Part shown: piece by piece, positions 46,933 through 57,873 of the stretch
How positions within the stretch are numbered: the stretch's first letter is position 1
Layout of the letters: each line of letters starts with the position of its first letter
Assembly (NCBI GenBank): GCA_017607445.1
Contig: JAEVHH010000001.1
Location: 4,898,001-4,962,000 of the forward strand
Direction: 5' to 3'
Length of the DNA: 64,000 bases
Origin: Histoplasma ohiense
Taxonomy: Eukaryota > Ascomycota > Eurotiomycetes > Onygenales > Ajellomycetaceae
Made by a program: the position numbers and the translations under genes
Notes under the pieces: generated by a model
Databases searched by the model: none
What the model was told of the DNA's origin: nothing
What the model saw: the letters and a program-made list of their open reading frames with translations, nothing else

Positions 46933-48017
46933 ATGCCTCCTCCATCAGCTACAGGGACAGAAACGGCAAGCTCTAGTTCCGCTGCCGTGCAAGTTAACGC
47001 GCAAGCGATGCCCCCTTTCCCTCGACCTCCGGTTTTCAAAGACAAATATAAAGAACGACAGTATCTGAAAGGGAGATTAGCTGCAGCCTTTCGAATCTTC
47101 GGAAAGTATGGCTTTGACGAGGGTGTTGCCGGCCATATTACGCTCCGGGACCCTGTCGATCCCACAACATTCTGGGTGAACCCCTTTGGCGTCGCCTTCT
47201 CTCTCATCAACGCCTCCGACCTTATTCAGGTTGACCATGACGGAAGGGTGATTGACGGTGGGAAGGTCCGTCTACTGAATACGGCAGCATATATGATCCA
47301 TGCCGCAGTGCATGACGCGCGGCCAGATGTGGTTTGCGCTGCACACAGCCATAGTATCTATGGACGCACTTTTTGTGCTCTTGGAAACCCGTTGGATATC
47401 ACGACCCAAGACTCCTGTGCCTTCTACAACGTGCGTTCCTTTCCATCTTCTCCACTTCATCCTCATCTCTATTCCCCCTTCAAAATTGATCGAGGTTATA
47501 ACCCTGTTTTAAAATTTACTCATTGTTCTCACATACCTCCTGTTTGTCTCGTGATATCTTCCTCTGGTCAGAAAAATAAATGGCAGCATCTCGTTCTCCG
47601 CGCCCGCACCATGCGGCAAAATATAAACTAGCTTTGAATATGTTCCTTGACACCTTTTAGGATCTCGCTATCTATAAACAATTCAAAGGCGTCGTCCTTG
47701 CTAAAGAGGAGGGGGAAAACATCGCAAGCACGCTAGGCAACAAAAAGGCCGCCCTTCTGCAAAATCACGGTCTTTTGACTGTGGGCAAAACGATTGAGGA
47801 GGCAGTATTCTGGTTCATCTCTCTGGAGAGATGCTGCCAATCCCAATTGATGGCGGATGCCGCAGCAGCGGGTCGCGGCAGTGTGACCGTGAAAATCGAA
47901 GATGAGGATGCGCTCTTTACCTATAAAACCATTGGCACTCCTGGAGCAGGCTACTTTAATGCGAAACCCCTGTTCGATGTCATCCATAAAGAAACAAATG
48001 GAGAGTATTTGCAATAA
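46933..48017 (+). CDS. Class II aldolase/adducin-domain protein
   Basis: Zinc-type aldolase fold. Exons 46933-47430 and 47661-48017 give 284 residues; the ATG at 46933 (MPPPSATGTETASSSS) is used because upstream codons in phase are only TTG. The metal ligands are visible as CAAHSHSIYGR (His138, His140) and a third likely ligand in LLQNHGLLTVG (His202). Other landmarks: FGKYGFDEGVAGHITLRDP, FWVNPFGVAFS, HDGRVIDGG and KETNGEYLQ at the end. The single intron is 230 nt (GTGCGT...TTTTAG). Fungal members are cytosolic and of uncertain substrate; fuculose-phosphate aldolase-like activity is possible, not shown. Confidence 0.9.
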
Positions 48018-48673
48018 ATGGTGTACCCGTATCAGAGGGGGGAAAATTGCAGTGCACTTGGATGGCACCAATGGCGATGGATGACCTGTTTGGGGATTGA
48101 ATGGGTGAACCTCGGTCAAGGCAGACCTATGAGTATGTTTCCAGCACGCAGTTATGAATGTGAATGTCAATGTTACGAATATGGATCAAGGGTGGTATGC
48201 GCACTCGGGGATGGGAAGCTGCACTTAGCTAATGATCCGTTACATGTTGGGTATATTCGTAACACAAATCTTTGTGCCATGGCAATAGCTACGGAATTTA
48301 TTATTGTATTGAATAGTTCATATCTTGAATCTCATTGCACCTCTGGCCCAATGTTTATCACGTGAAATTGAGGTGCCAACCTTGGAACCTTCCCAAAAGC
48401 ACAGACCACATCAATCCACTGAAATTTTCATTCTCGGAGTTTTGTTTTTCCTTCTACAAGAAAAAAAAGTTTTGATAAAATTAAATCGTCTTATCATTTT
48501 CTTCCTATTCCAGCATCTCCTTTTCCCTCCTCTAACCCTCTTCATCCCTTGCATTTTATATTTCCTCTTGCCGAGAGGGGTGTGTTTTCTTATTCTTGTT
48601 TACTTTTTGTTGAAATTTTTTTCATCTGTTTTAACCCTCTCTTTTAGTCTCTTCAGTGAACTGAGCCTTCAGA
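48018..48673. other. Intergenic, pyrimidine-rich upstream of MSS116
   Basis: About 650 nt; the last 250 nt before the MSS116 start are strongly T/C-rich, a common look for fungal promoters/leaders. No gene seen. Confidence 0.5.
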
Positions 48674-50778
48674 ATGCTTGGTTCCGTTCGTCAAGGAAAT
48701 GTCCTCGCACGCACTCTACGAACGTGCATTGCGCGCCCGATTAGAATCCAGTCAGTCACCCAGCAATCAATAAACACGTTCCGGATATCTCAACAAACGT
48801 CTGTTCTCCCGACAAGAGCTTTCCATGCATATCCGGCCCTCAGGTCTTCCCAAGCAGCCAGCGCCGTGAAGGAAGTCGAAGAACCACCAGCTGAGCTCAC
48901 TCAGTTTTCCGAACTAGCTTCCAATGGTTTGGTCAGCGACAATATTATTCGCGTTCTCACCAATAAGATGAATATTACAACTATGACCGATGTACAGAGG
49001 ATGACGATCAATGCTACGCTAAATGGTTCTGATGTGTTAGTAAAGCTATTCTTACGATTTTGGTTTCCATTCAATTTGTCTGATATTTCCATTGTAGCCT
49101 CGCCCAAGCGAAAACTGGTACCGGAAAAACTCTTGCTTTCCTTCTTCCAGTTATCCAAAATATCCTCAAAGATCAGCACCTCGCCCAGCGCCCAAGGTTT
49201 TCTCGTAACCAAACCGACGCATCAGACATCCGTGCCATAATCATTTCCCCCACTCGTGAACTTGCCGAACAAATTGCTGTCGAAGCAAGGAAACTCGTGT
49301 CAAATACAAGCATCATTGTCCAAACAGCTGTGGGAGGGACAAAGAAGCGTGAAGGTTTGATGCGGATTCAGCGTGATGGGTGCCATATCCTGGTTGGCAC
49401 CCCTGGCCGCCTTATCGACATATTCTCTGACCCAAACAGCGGTGTTGCTGCCCCGAAATTGAGTGCGTTAGTTCTTGATGAAGCGGATCGTCTGCTTGAT
49501 ATTGGCTTCGCTCCTGACATCCAAGAACTTCAAACCTATCTTCCCCATCGCCGAGACGTTGACCGGCAAACTCTTATGTTTTCCGCTACTGTCCCGCGAG
49601 AGGTGATGTCCATGGTTCGCCAGACTATGAAGCGCGATTTCGCTTTTGTCAAGACTGTTCAAGAGGATGAAATTCCGACTCACCTGACCGTTCCTCAAAA
49701 GGCCGTTTTCCTCCGAGGTATGGAAAATCAACTGCCAGCCATTTTTGAACTAGCGAAACAGGGCATCGAGAAACATCGAAGCGATCCCGCGAATAATATG
49801 CCCTTCAAAGCGATTGTCTATTTCAATTCTACCGCCGAGGTGACTTTGGCAAAGCAAGCCTTTGCAGCGATGAGATCAAGCGCCTCTTCGTTCTCTCATC
49901 CTCTGCCTGATACTCAGTCCTATGAAATGCATTCTCGCCTGACCCAAGACCAGAGGACAAGATTTTCAAACATGTTCCGTAGCTCCAAATCTGCTATTCT
50001 TTTCTCTTCCGATGTTACCGCACGGGGAATGGACTTCCCTGATGTCACCCATGTGATCCAGATAGGAATCCCACGGGATAGGGAAACATATATTCACCGC
50101 CTCGGACGGACAGCTCGCGCCAACAAGAAGGGAGAGGGCTGGCTCTTCACTTTGGATCTTGACAGCGGCAATCTAAGGCGGGCCCTTAGAGATCTCCCAA
50201 TCCAAGTTGACGATTCCAGTCTTCTCACTGCAGCAGCTGACATGACCACGGACATTGGCCACCCACCTTGGGTCTCCGATATATTTTCCCAGGTGAAAAG
50301 CGGCTTCAAAACTGTTTCGATCAAGGACAAATCTGCAGCCTATGCCGCATATTTGGGCGTAATGAGCCATATTAGAGATAAATTTGAGGTTGTTCGCCTT
50401 ATCAACCAACTCTCGACTCATGGCTGGGGTTTGCGGGAACCCCCTGCTTTCTCCGCAACGACAGCTTATAAACTCGGGTATAAGGGCGTCCCAGGGCTGA
50501 ATACCAAGAATCCTTATGAGAATGAGGACGGTCGCGAATCCTCTGGGTCTCGCGGTTCCTATGGATCTATTAATTCCTACGGCTCTCGTGGCTATGGTTC
50601 TCGTGATAATTTTACTCCCCGAACGCCTTACGGCTCTCGTGGTTCCTCTGGCGGCCGTGGTAGTTCGTATGGTAGCGGCACCCGAGGATCTCGTGACTCC
50701 AATTACAGATCTGGAAGCGGGCGTGACTCTTTTAATTCCAGAACAAACCGTGGTAATCCGTTCGACTTCGACTTTTGA
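48674..50778 (+). CDS. MSS116: Mitochondrial DEAD-box RNA helicase Mss116
   Basis: ATP-dependent RNA chaperone for mitochondrial intron splicing and expression. Exons 48674-49035 and 49098-50778 give 680 residues. The N-terminus (MLGSVRQGNVLARTLRTCIA) is basic and Ser/Arg-rich, a mitochondrial presequence. Helicase motifs in order: AKTGTGKT (125-132), SPTRELAEQ, TPGRLID, LDEAD (248-251), SAT (283-285), AIVYFNSTAE, DVTARGMDFP, and HRLGRTAR. The C-terminus is low-complexity with repeated SRG/SYGSRG and ends NPFDFDF. The intron is 62 nt and starts GTTAGT. Splicing after GSDV restores LAQAKTGTGKT without a gap. Confidence 0.95.
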
Positions 50779-52359
50779 GTCAATTACGAGTCCAGGCTTC
50801 CAGGGCAGAAAGCTGTTATGAACTCTCTAGTTTCCCATTCACCGCTGCTCGCATCACATCCTGACGCATTGATTAAAAATGCGCAATGCGTGACTTGGAT
50901 GCATTCTGAAATACAATTAGCCAAACTTTCTTCATTTTCTTTTCCCGCACTGGCATGGCGCAGAGTTTGGCGTCGGGCCATTCCTCTTCCTCTCTCGCTC
51001 GCGACGACATAGACATGGGGCACGGCATGTTTATTTCCTGGTGTCCCTCCTTTTTGTTCACGTTAAAGCTTATCGGGATTTTTCACTTTTGTCCCCCACG
51101 ATGGGGAAGACGTTTCCTTTTTCCTTCTGCCATTTTTATACCGGTGTTATAGGGGTTGAAAAGGTGTTGTTCGTCTTCTTTTTTCTATCGACTGAGGGTG
51201 CCATGTATTTCCCATTCTCAGATTCGTTTCTTCAATCTGTGTTAATTACATCTGTTGCAACCGATTTATTTATCCTAAATCTCTTCTCCCCTTTTCTTCA
51301 TGACTGTATAGTAGTGGTTCCTGCCTTGTGTATCTTTTGTCCTTCTAACCACCTTTTGTCACTCCATCCCGCATTTATTTAACTCATAATAATTTTCTAT
51401 TCCTTTTTTATCTGTGTTACCGAGAAAAAAATCCTCTCGTTATGAAATTAATCCTTTGCTTTTAACTACTCGATTCATCTGACAGCGCACTTTTCAAGTG
51501 TAGATTTTCACAAATGCTTTCGGTGGGCCATAGATGATGCATTTCCAATCGTTGGGATTGCCACTGTGATGTCTCTCGGCAAGACAACGCCAAAATCTAC
51601 GCCTTTATTAGCTATAGAAAAGCAGTCCATCTTCATTTATCTGTCCAAATCATTCTTGCTCATCTATTACGACTTCAAAAAGGGGCATTGAAAAATAATG
51701 GCATCTGGGGGGCTGGCCGCTGATCGAATTCGGTTGGGAACTTAAAACTGGGAAAGCCCGGCATCATGCTACGGAGGGAAAGTCAAAGAACGTTTTGCTC
51801 GGAAAAGGCTTCATTGTTTCATTGTTCCAGCTCGACAGGTGTCAAGCCAGTTCTCGGGAGCGAGGTTCCAGGATGCGAACCCTGAATGTCTCGGGCGTTG
51901 TGGCTTTCAACCAAGGCAGCGGTTGCTCTTGGCGAGCCAGAGGGACTTGTAAGCGCTGTCGTCGACGTCGAACTACTCCTGCGCAACCACGTAAAGCTTC
52001 AGCTCGACACCCATTCACACGACTGGCAACGTCACTCTCCGGGCGGCTACGGAAACAATAATACGTGCAAAGTGACTGCCGGTATCTGCATTGTCTATCC
52101 CCTGTGTTATTTATAGAATAAATATAGTTTACTCTTGATTTATAACTATGTTGCAGCGCTCTTTTTCTTTGACCATTGTTGGGTCGTATCCTTTCTTTGC
52201 TCGTCAAGAGCTATTACAACTCCAATTTTTGCGTAGTGAGGGATTGTCTTGTCAAAATTCTGCCTGGCGCAGCCTTATTTGGTATTTGTTCCCTCTCCTC
52301 CCGGCCGCATTCCGAGACAGGATTCAGGCCTGCGATGCCACTCCTAGCTAAAGATAGGG
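50779..52359. other. Long upstream region of the ankyrin gene
   Basis: About 1.6 kb. It includes the MSS116 3' flank and T-rich stretches at 51040-51420. Nothing coding is supported; a short reading on the reverse strand near 51850-51900 resembles a tRNA B-box but lacks the rest of a tRNA. Confidence 0.45.
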
Positions 52360-55300
52360 ATGGCAACTTCGAACCACCCTTTTCAAGCACGGCTTGAACA
52401 ACTAGCCCCAGATGCCGTCATTAGATTGAACGAGGCATGTCCCAGACTCGTTAGGGAATATGTGTCATTCGCGCGTGAAGGCGACGAGGGGATAGCCGAG
52501 AGTCTTCTGAAACAGAAGCGCCAGGAAACTTTTGCATCCAAATCGCATATTTTTCGTCGGCAACCTAGCAAACGCGCTTTTAGCAACCACGAAATTCACG
52601 CCGTCATAGAGCAGCTAGTTCGAACAGATGGCTCCCTTGGGGTCCTCGATTATCTCCTGACAAAAAGCAACGATGCAAAACTCGAGAAACACCTCTTCAA
52701 ACAGCAGCAGCAGCATGTGACCAAGAGCGATATTGGCTCCCTTCTAATATGGGCGGCGCGAATGCAGCATCCATCTATGGTGTATCTTTTGAGTCTACAT
52801 TCCGACGAGACTGGGTTAAATGAAGCCTTGGACGTTGTTGTGTCGGGACGTCACATGGAATGTACGAAAACCCTGCTTCAGAATGGGGGAGACCCCAACT
52901 TTTGCCAGCAAGCATTCCTGGCAGCTGTGGCCCGCGGAGACACACCACTGGTCGAGTTACTCCTAAGTGCTGAAAAACGAATAGCAGCTTCTTGTCTTGA
53001 TCAGGCGTTACCTAGCGCTGTTGCTGTCGGACGCTTCGATCTGGTTTCAGCGCTGCTGAAAAGCGGAGCAGATGGCAATGTGCCTGGGGCCCTGGAAAGT
53101 GCAGTTCGCGCACGGAGTCGGGATATTGTTGTTGCATTTATTTTAGCAGATCATCCGCCCTCGAAGACATCTCTTGATCGTGCTGTCGAAGTCGCCTTTG
53201 ATGAAATTGAATCCGGTTCTGATCTCCAAAGAACGATCATTGAGATCATTCTCTGTGGCGGCGCGAATGGAGAAGCGGTCCCCAAAATCCTCTTCAAAGC
53301 TGTTGAGCGGAATGACGAGAAACTTGTCTCCTTGCTTGTCACGTACGGTGCTTCTGTGACGTACAATTCGGCCGAAGCTATCATTCTTGCCATTAAAATG
53401 GGAAATACCAACTTACTGGCGAGTTTATTCAGCGCTCGTATCGATGGACAATATGCCTCTCATATTTTAACAGTGCTCCCTAAAATTGCCTCGAGTATTC
53501 CACCCTCGAAACAGTTGGCAATTGTTTCCACACTGGTGGAGCGAGGAGCTTGTGGATACGCTCTTCATCCCTGTTTGGTGGATGCAGTTCAGCGAAATTA
53601 CTATACTATTGTCGAATATCTTGTGCAAAAACATGCCTCCGTCGATTATGATAACGCCGAAGCTCTTCGTTGTGCAATTTCTTCTGTTTCTTTACCGCTA
53701 TTCGAGCTGCTTCTCAAGGGCTGCCCTTCGAAGGAGTCTTTGGAACTTTGCTTTCCCTTATTAGAAGCTGTCCCTTCTAAGCCTCGTCTGATCATGGCAG
53801 GGCGCCTGTTGGCAGCTGGCGCGAAGGGCATCGAAGTGGAAAATGCCTTGATCAAAGCAGTAATGTCTGATTTTACGATGGAAAAGATGCCCCTTATTTA
53901 CGAGTTTGTGCGGCACGGAATCGATGTGAATGTTCACGGAGGGAAATGTTTCCGGGAATCTGCGGCTGCAGGCGATATCGATGCTTTAAAGTTACTCTTA
54001 AAAGGAGTTCCTTCGCCTGCTTCACTTGCCCAGGGAATTATTCCTGCCCTTAACTTACCGAACTCCGATCTCCGATTCGCTATACTGGATCTGCTTGTTT
54101 CCGCCGGTGCGCGTGGCCCTCCTGTCGACGAAGGCCTCCTATATGTGATTAATGACAAACCTGTAGATATACCTTTACTGCAGCTGCTGCTTGATAAAGG
54201 CATTGCTGACGTCAATGCCAACAATGGGAAGTCGATAGAACTGGCAACCAAACAGGGAAATTCTGATCTCCTTCAACTGCTCCTATCATACAACCCAAGC
54301 CATACGAGCTTAAATACTGCCTTTCGCATAGCTCTTAATCTCCAGGACTGCTCACTTCAGTACGATATCTGTCTGGGGCTCCTTGCAGCGGGCATCAAAG
54401 GCGAGACACTTGACTCTGGTCTCATAACTGCACAAAGACAGCCCTGGAGTCATCCATCACTCATGGAGTTGCTTCTAAAATTTGGCGCTAATGTGAACTT
54501 CAAAAACGGTGCTGTGGTTCGAAAAGCGATCAAAAACTCCGATGACAAACAGCTCAAGATTCTGGTTTCTAACGCACCGTCGACAGATACTTTGGGTGTG
54601 GCTTTGGACGTGTTGCTGAAAACGAATACAAGCACCAAAAACCAAATGGCAGCAATCCTGCTGGATGCTGGTCGCGGCCGAATGCCAAAAATAATAAACA
54701 AGTTTTTGGCTGAGGCAGTGAGACTGAAGTCTGACACGTCCCTCGTGAAGTTGATTTTGGAATTTGGTGCCTCTATTAATGATGAACATGGACAAGCTCT
54801 TGCCTTGTCGATTGAAACCTGCTCGTTTGATATTATGACGATCCTTCTAGAACACGGCGTCGCCAATGAGTCATTAGAAACGGGCTTTAACTCCGCATGG
54901 GCCCTTCAGGGTGCTGAGCGATATCAATATACCTCCAGGATTCTCCAGGCAGGTTATGATGGACCGCATATTCATAGGGCTCTTGTTGAAACAGTAAAAG
55001 AGTCTGTTGTTGACACTGAGACTTTGAAATTGTTACTCAATCATGGTGCTTCGGTTCATTGCTCTAACAACCTCCCTCTCCTTCACGCTGCTATGTCGAT
55101 GGATGCAGCTACCTTAAAACTATTACTGGAGGCCGTTTCCGATCAGGGAGCTATTAATGACGTTTTTTCACAATTGACTTCAGCAGGCAATACTTGGCTG
55201 TCCCCCGCCGGTCTACTGGTAATCAAGCAGCTTCTAGAAAACGGAGCTTCCGGCGAAGTGATTGATTCCGCCTTGGCAGTCTCTGTCGAAAGCTTCGGTA

Positions 55301-57192
55301 TTATCGCCGATGCTACAGATGCTGTAGATCTCTTCATTCGATTCGGGGCGAATGCTGATTATGACAACGGTCGAGCTCTCAATATAGCTGTTGCAAAGAA
55401 TAGTCCAGTGCTTGTGCGCAGGCTTTTGGGATCTGTTGAATCAACAGTCAATCTTCCGGCAGCATTTTCTACTATCCTTTCATCAAACTTACCAGAAGAC
55501 ACAACCCTTGAATTGATCGAAATATTTACTCAGATTCCCGGAGGCATTCCAGATCTAAATAGCTACATGTATGATGAGGATGGAACACAGCAGGAACCGG
55601 TCACATTCGCAGCGTTAAGAAAGTGGCCGCGTGGAACCAAAATTCTTGAAGCTTTGTTGAAGGCTGATATTCTTGTTGACCAAACCATCCCATATGTCAT
55701 CGAGTCTAAAGAAGGGTACGAGCAGGTTTCTCTCCTTCTATGGGCTCTTCTTCAGCCACAACAAAAAATCAGTCCTTATGTTATTGATTGCCTGCTGAGG
55801 AATGGAGGTAGGTGTAGAAATTTTTTCGCTTGGGTTTCTAAATTACCATTTCTAACAACTTTTCTTGTAGCAAACCCGAACTTCCAATCCACTGGATCTC
55901 ACCAAACTCCCTTGCTGGTCGCAACAATGGAGAGAACACCAGATATGGTGCAAAAACTCATCCAACATGGTGCAGATGTTTCAATATGCGACATATATGG
56001 GCGTACCCCGCTTTTATACGCCAGTAAACGCGGCCAAGTAGCAACCTTGCGCCACTTGTTAAGCGCAAATCCTGGCGTTGATGATGGCAGCATTCATGAA
56101 GCTGCGCGTGGATTACACGCTGATGCTGTCAAATTGCTCCTTGATTATGGCCATGATCCTAATTTCCCTTCAATGGCTCATGACGGCCGGAGTGCATTAG
56201 GAGAACTGTGTCTCAATGCAGCAGCAGATTCGGCGACATCGTTTGGTAAACTCAGGCAGACGATTGATATTCTCGTGGCGGGAAAAGCCGAACTCATTTC
56301 TGATAGAGGCCGCAAGCCACTTTTGATGCATGCCTTGGATAACCCAACCGGCTGCACGAATGTTACAAAGGCACTCCTCGCGGGGGGGCTTTGGAGGCGT
56401 GTTAATGACGAGAAAAACCTCTACTCTCAGGACGGTTTCGTATTCTCCCCTACAATGTACCTTACCAAGGGTTTGCAGAATAGTTCCAAAGAATATGTCC
56501 CGGACCTTTTACATATCCTCAAGGCCAACGGATGCAAAGACGTTTTCTACAAACAGGAAGGTCCTCAACCACCAGACATGGTCGGGGCCCCACAAGACAT
56601 ACTCGAGGAGGAAAGGAGGCGAAAAGCACGAGAACGCCGCCTAGAGGAACAAGAAGAAGAACACCAACTAGCCCTGAAGCGCGAAATGGAAGTTGCGGAA
56701 CAGCAAAATCTCGTTATGAAAAAGGCCCATACTCTTCGGATCCAGCAAGATCGCGAGGTAGCCGAAAACCGTGACGCATCCACGGCAAACTCGGCCGCGC
56801 TACAACTGCGCCTAGAAGCCACTGCAGCTGCACAACGCCAAGGGATAGCAGACCAGCAGCGACATGCAGATCTCCAGCAACAACGAGCCCTCAACCAAAT
56901 CCGGCTCGAAGCCACAAAGGAGGAAGGTAGGCTACAGATTGAATTCCAAAAAACATCTGCCACAATCCAACAGAATGTTTTTGATGGACGAGTGCAGGCG
57001 GAGTCCCGCAGGCTAAAGGAGCTGGAGACTGCGAATGAGCGACAGTATAAGCGGGATACTGAGCTGCTGTCACGCCAAGAGCGTGCTATGGCTAGTCGAA
57101 AAGCAATGATGGCAGATGCAAGGGGGTTTGCGTTACCTGCTATTAATGAGCCACAGCGAAGGATTGGGCAGGGCGACTTGAGTCCGGATTGA
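52360..57192 (+). CDS. Giant ankyrin-repeat protein with coiled-coil tail
   Basis: ATG at 52360 (MATSNHPFQARLEQLAPDAV). Two exons, 52360-55807 and 55871-57192, give 1589 residues; the 63-nt intron is in frame and starts GTAGGT with a CTAAC branch and TTGTAG acceptor. The first 230 residues hold loose ankyrin repeats. Residues 237-996 are about eight tandem supramodules of 93-100 residues, each opening with an A-x-V-x-x-x-N-G-like turn and containing a PS-x-x-S-L...A segment and an L-x-A-G-x-x-G segment. A more canonical ankyrin block follows the intron (TGSHQTPLLVATMER, HGADVSICDIYGRTPLLYAS). The last 170 residues are a charged coiled coil rich in Glu, Arg and Gln. Likely a protein-binding scaffold. 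No membrane segment or catalytic domain was seen. The family is not recognised beyond 'large fungal ankyrin protein'. Confidence 0.85.
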   Translation: MATSNHPFQARLEQLAPDAVIRLNEACPRLVREYVSFAREGDEGIAESLLKQKRQETFASKSHIFRRQPSKRAFSNHEIHAVIEQLVRTDGSLGVLDYLLTKSNDAKLEKHLFKQQQQHVTKSDIGSLLIWAARMQHPSMVYLLSLHSDETGLNEALDVVVSGRHMECTKTLLQNGGDPNFCQQAFLAAVARGDTPLVELLLSAEKRIAASCLDQALPSAVAVGRFDLVSALLKSGADGNVPGALESAVRARSRDIVVAFILADHPPSKTSLDRAVEVAFDEIESGSDLQRTIIEIILCGGANGEAVPKILFKAVERNDEKLVSLLVTYGASVTYNSAEAIILAIKMGNTNLLASLFSARIDGQYASHILTVLPKIASSIPPSKQLAIVSTLVERGACGYALHPCLVDAVQRNYYTIVEYLVQKHASVDYDNAEALRCAISSVSLPLFELLLKGCPSKESLELCFPLLEAVPSKPRLIMAGRLLAAGAKGIEVENALIKAVMSDFTMEKMPLIYEFVRHGIDVNVHGGKCFRESAAAGDIDALKLLLKGVPSPASLAQGIIPALNLPNSDLRFAILDLLVSAGARGPPVDEGLLYVINDKPVDIPLLQLLLDKGIADVNANNGKSIELATKQGNSDLLQLLLSYNPSHTSLNTAFRIALNLQDCSLQYDICLGLLAAGIKGETLDSGLITAQRQPWSHPSLMELLLKFGANVNFKNGAVVRKAIKNSDDKQLKILVSNAPSTDTLGVALDVLLKTNTSTKNQMAAILLDAGRGRMPKIINKFLAEAVRLKSDTSLVKLILEFGASINDEHGQALALSIETCSFDIMTILLEHGVANESLETGFNSAWALQGAERYQYTSRILQAGYDGPHIHRALVETVKESVVDTETLKLLLNHGASVHCSNNLPLLHAAMSMDAATLKLLLEAVSDQGAINDVFSQLTSAGNTWLSPAGLLVIKQLLENGASGEVIDSALAVSVESFGIIADATDAVDLFIRFGANADYDNGRALNIAVAKNSPVLVRRLLGSVESTVNLPAAFSTILSSNLPEDTTLELIEIFTQIPGGIPDLNSYMYDEDGTQQEPVTFAALRKWPRGTKILEALLKADILVDQTIPYVIESKEGYEQVSLLLWALLQPQQKISPYVIDCLLRNGGRCRNFFAWVSKLPFLTTFLVANPNFQSTGSHQTPLLVATMERTPDMVQKLIQHGADVSICDIYGRTPLLYASKRGQVATLRHLLSANPGVDDGSIHEAARGLHADAVKLLLDYGHDPNFPSMAHDGRSALGELCLNAAADSATSFGKLRQTIDILVAGKAELISDRGRKPLLMHALDNPTGCTNVTKALLAGGLWRRVNDEKNLYSQDGFVFSPTMYLTKGLQNSSKEYVPDLLHILKANGCKDVFYKQEGPQPPDMVGAPQDILEEERRRKARERRLEEQEEEHQLALKREMEVAEQQNLVMKKAHTLRIQQDREVAENRDASTANSAALQLRLEATAAAQRQGIADQQRHADLQQQRALNQIRLEATKEEGRLQIEFQKTSATIQQNVFDGRVQAESRRLKELETANERQYKRDTELLSRQERAMASRKAMMADARGFALPAINEPQRRIGQGDLSPD
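53068..55347 (+). repeat. Eight coding tandem supramodules, about 280-300 bp period
   Basis: In-frame, sequence-diverged tandem units within the ankyrin gene, recognisable in protein (lengths about 94, 95, 95, 95, 94, 94, 93, 100 residues) but not as DNA identity. Unit starts at residues about 237, 331, 426, 521, 616, 710, 804, 897. Confidence 0.7.
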
Positions 57193-57371
57193 GCGGAAAG
57201 CTGTTTTTCTATTTTGAATATCTTTGTTGAATATCCCTTTTTTTTTTTCCATCATCCATTTCTTTTCTTATCCCCTTTCCAATTTTGCTGATATTGACTT
57301 CTATTACCAATGTATGGAACTTAAGAAAGCTCCACAGATTATTTTCATGATACTCCCTGTCCCCATTTGGC

Positions 57372-57395
57372 ATATATATATATATATATATATAT
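57372..57395. repeat. (AT)12 microsatellite
   Basis: Uninterrupted alternating A/T run downstream of the ankyrin gene. Confidence 0.9.
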
Positions 57396-57807
57396 GGATC
57401 CCCAATCTAAATTTATTCAGCATGGTGATTCCTTCCCCTGTTTTTCAAGGTCTACTCAAAGACCCTATAGTTGCTCCGAGTCATTTCTCTATACAGCAAG
57501 ATGTGGAAGGGCTTCCGGAGGTGACAACAGGAAGAAAGGAAAACAAAGGGAAAATAAGTTCTCCGTATAAACTAATGTAAAAAGGAAAGGTGGGGGAGAA
57601 ATTTTCGATGCCACGCATTCGAGAAATATTGTCATAACCAGAACAGAAAATTGAAAAGGAATAAATAAATATACTGAAGAAAAACAAAAGCACTCGGAGG
57701 AAAGTAAAGAAAAAACAAGATCATCTATATATATGGATAAGAGTATGAAACTTTCGCAATACCCATCAAAATGAGCTCATGATAACGAACAAAGGAGATG
57801 TAACAAG

Positions 57808-57823
57808 AAAAAAAAAAAAAAAA
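57808..57823. repeat. Poly(A) tract, 16 bases
   Basis: Uninterrupted A run in the convergent 3' flank just before ADE12. Confidence 0.85.
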
Positions 57824-57873
57824 GGCACGGAGGAATGGTACACGCATGTAAGTATTATACAGAGGTATGTGAT

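Larger units (their letters stand above)
57193..57873. other. Convergent 3' flanks with microsatellites
   Basis: Between the ankyrin gene and ADE12. Holds an (AT)12 run at 57372-57395 and a 16-base A run at 57808-57823. No gene seen. Confidence 0.6.

Noticed and set aside
51848..51930. Possible tRNA on the minus strand (GGGTTCGCATCC)
   Set aside because: Only a B-box-like element; no matching acceptor stem, A-box or anticodon arm at the right distances.
55808..55870. 21 extra residues in the ankyrin protein
   Set aside because: They correspond to a 63-nt in-frame intron with donor, branch site and acceptor; the joined sequence is a normal ankyrin turn.
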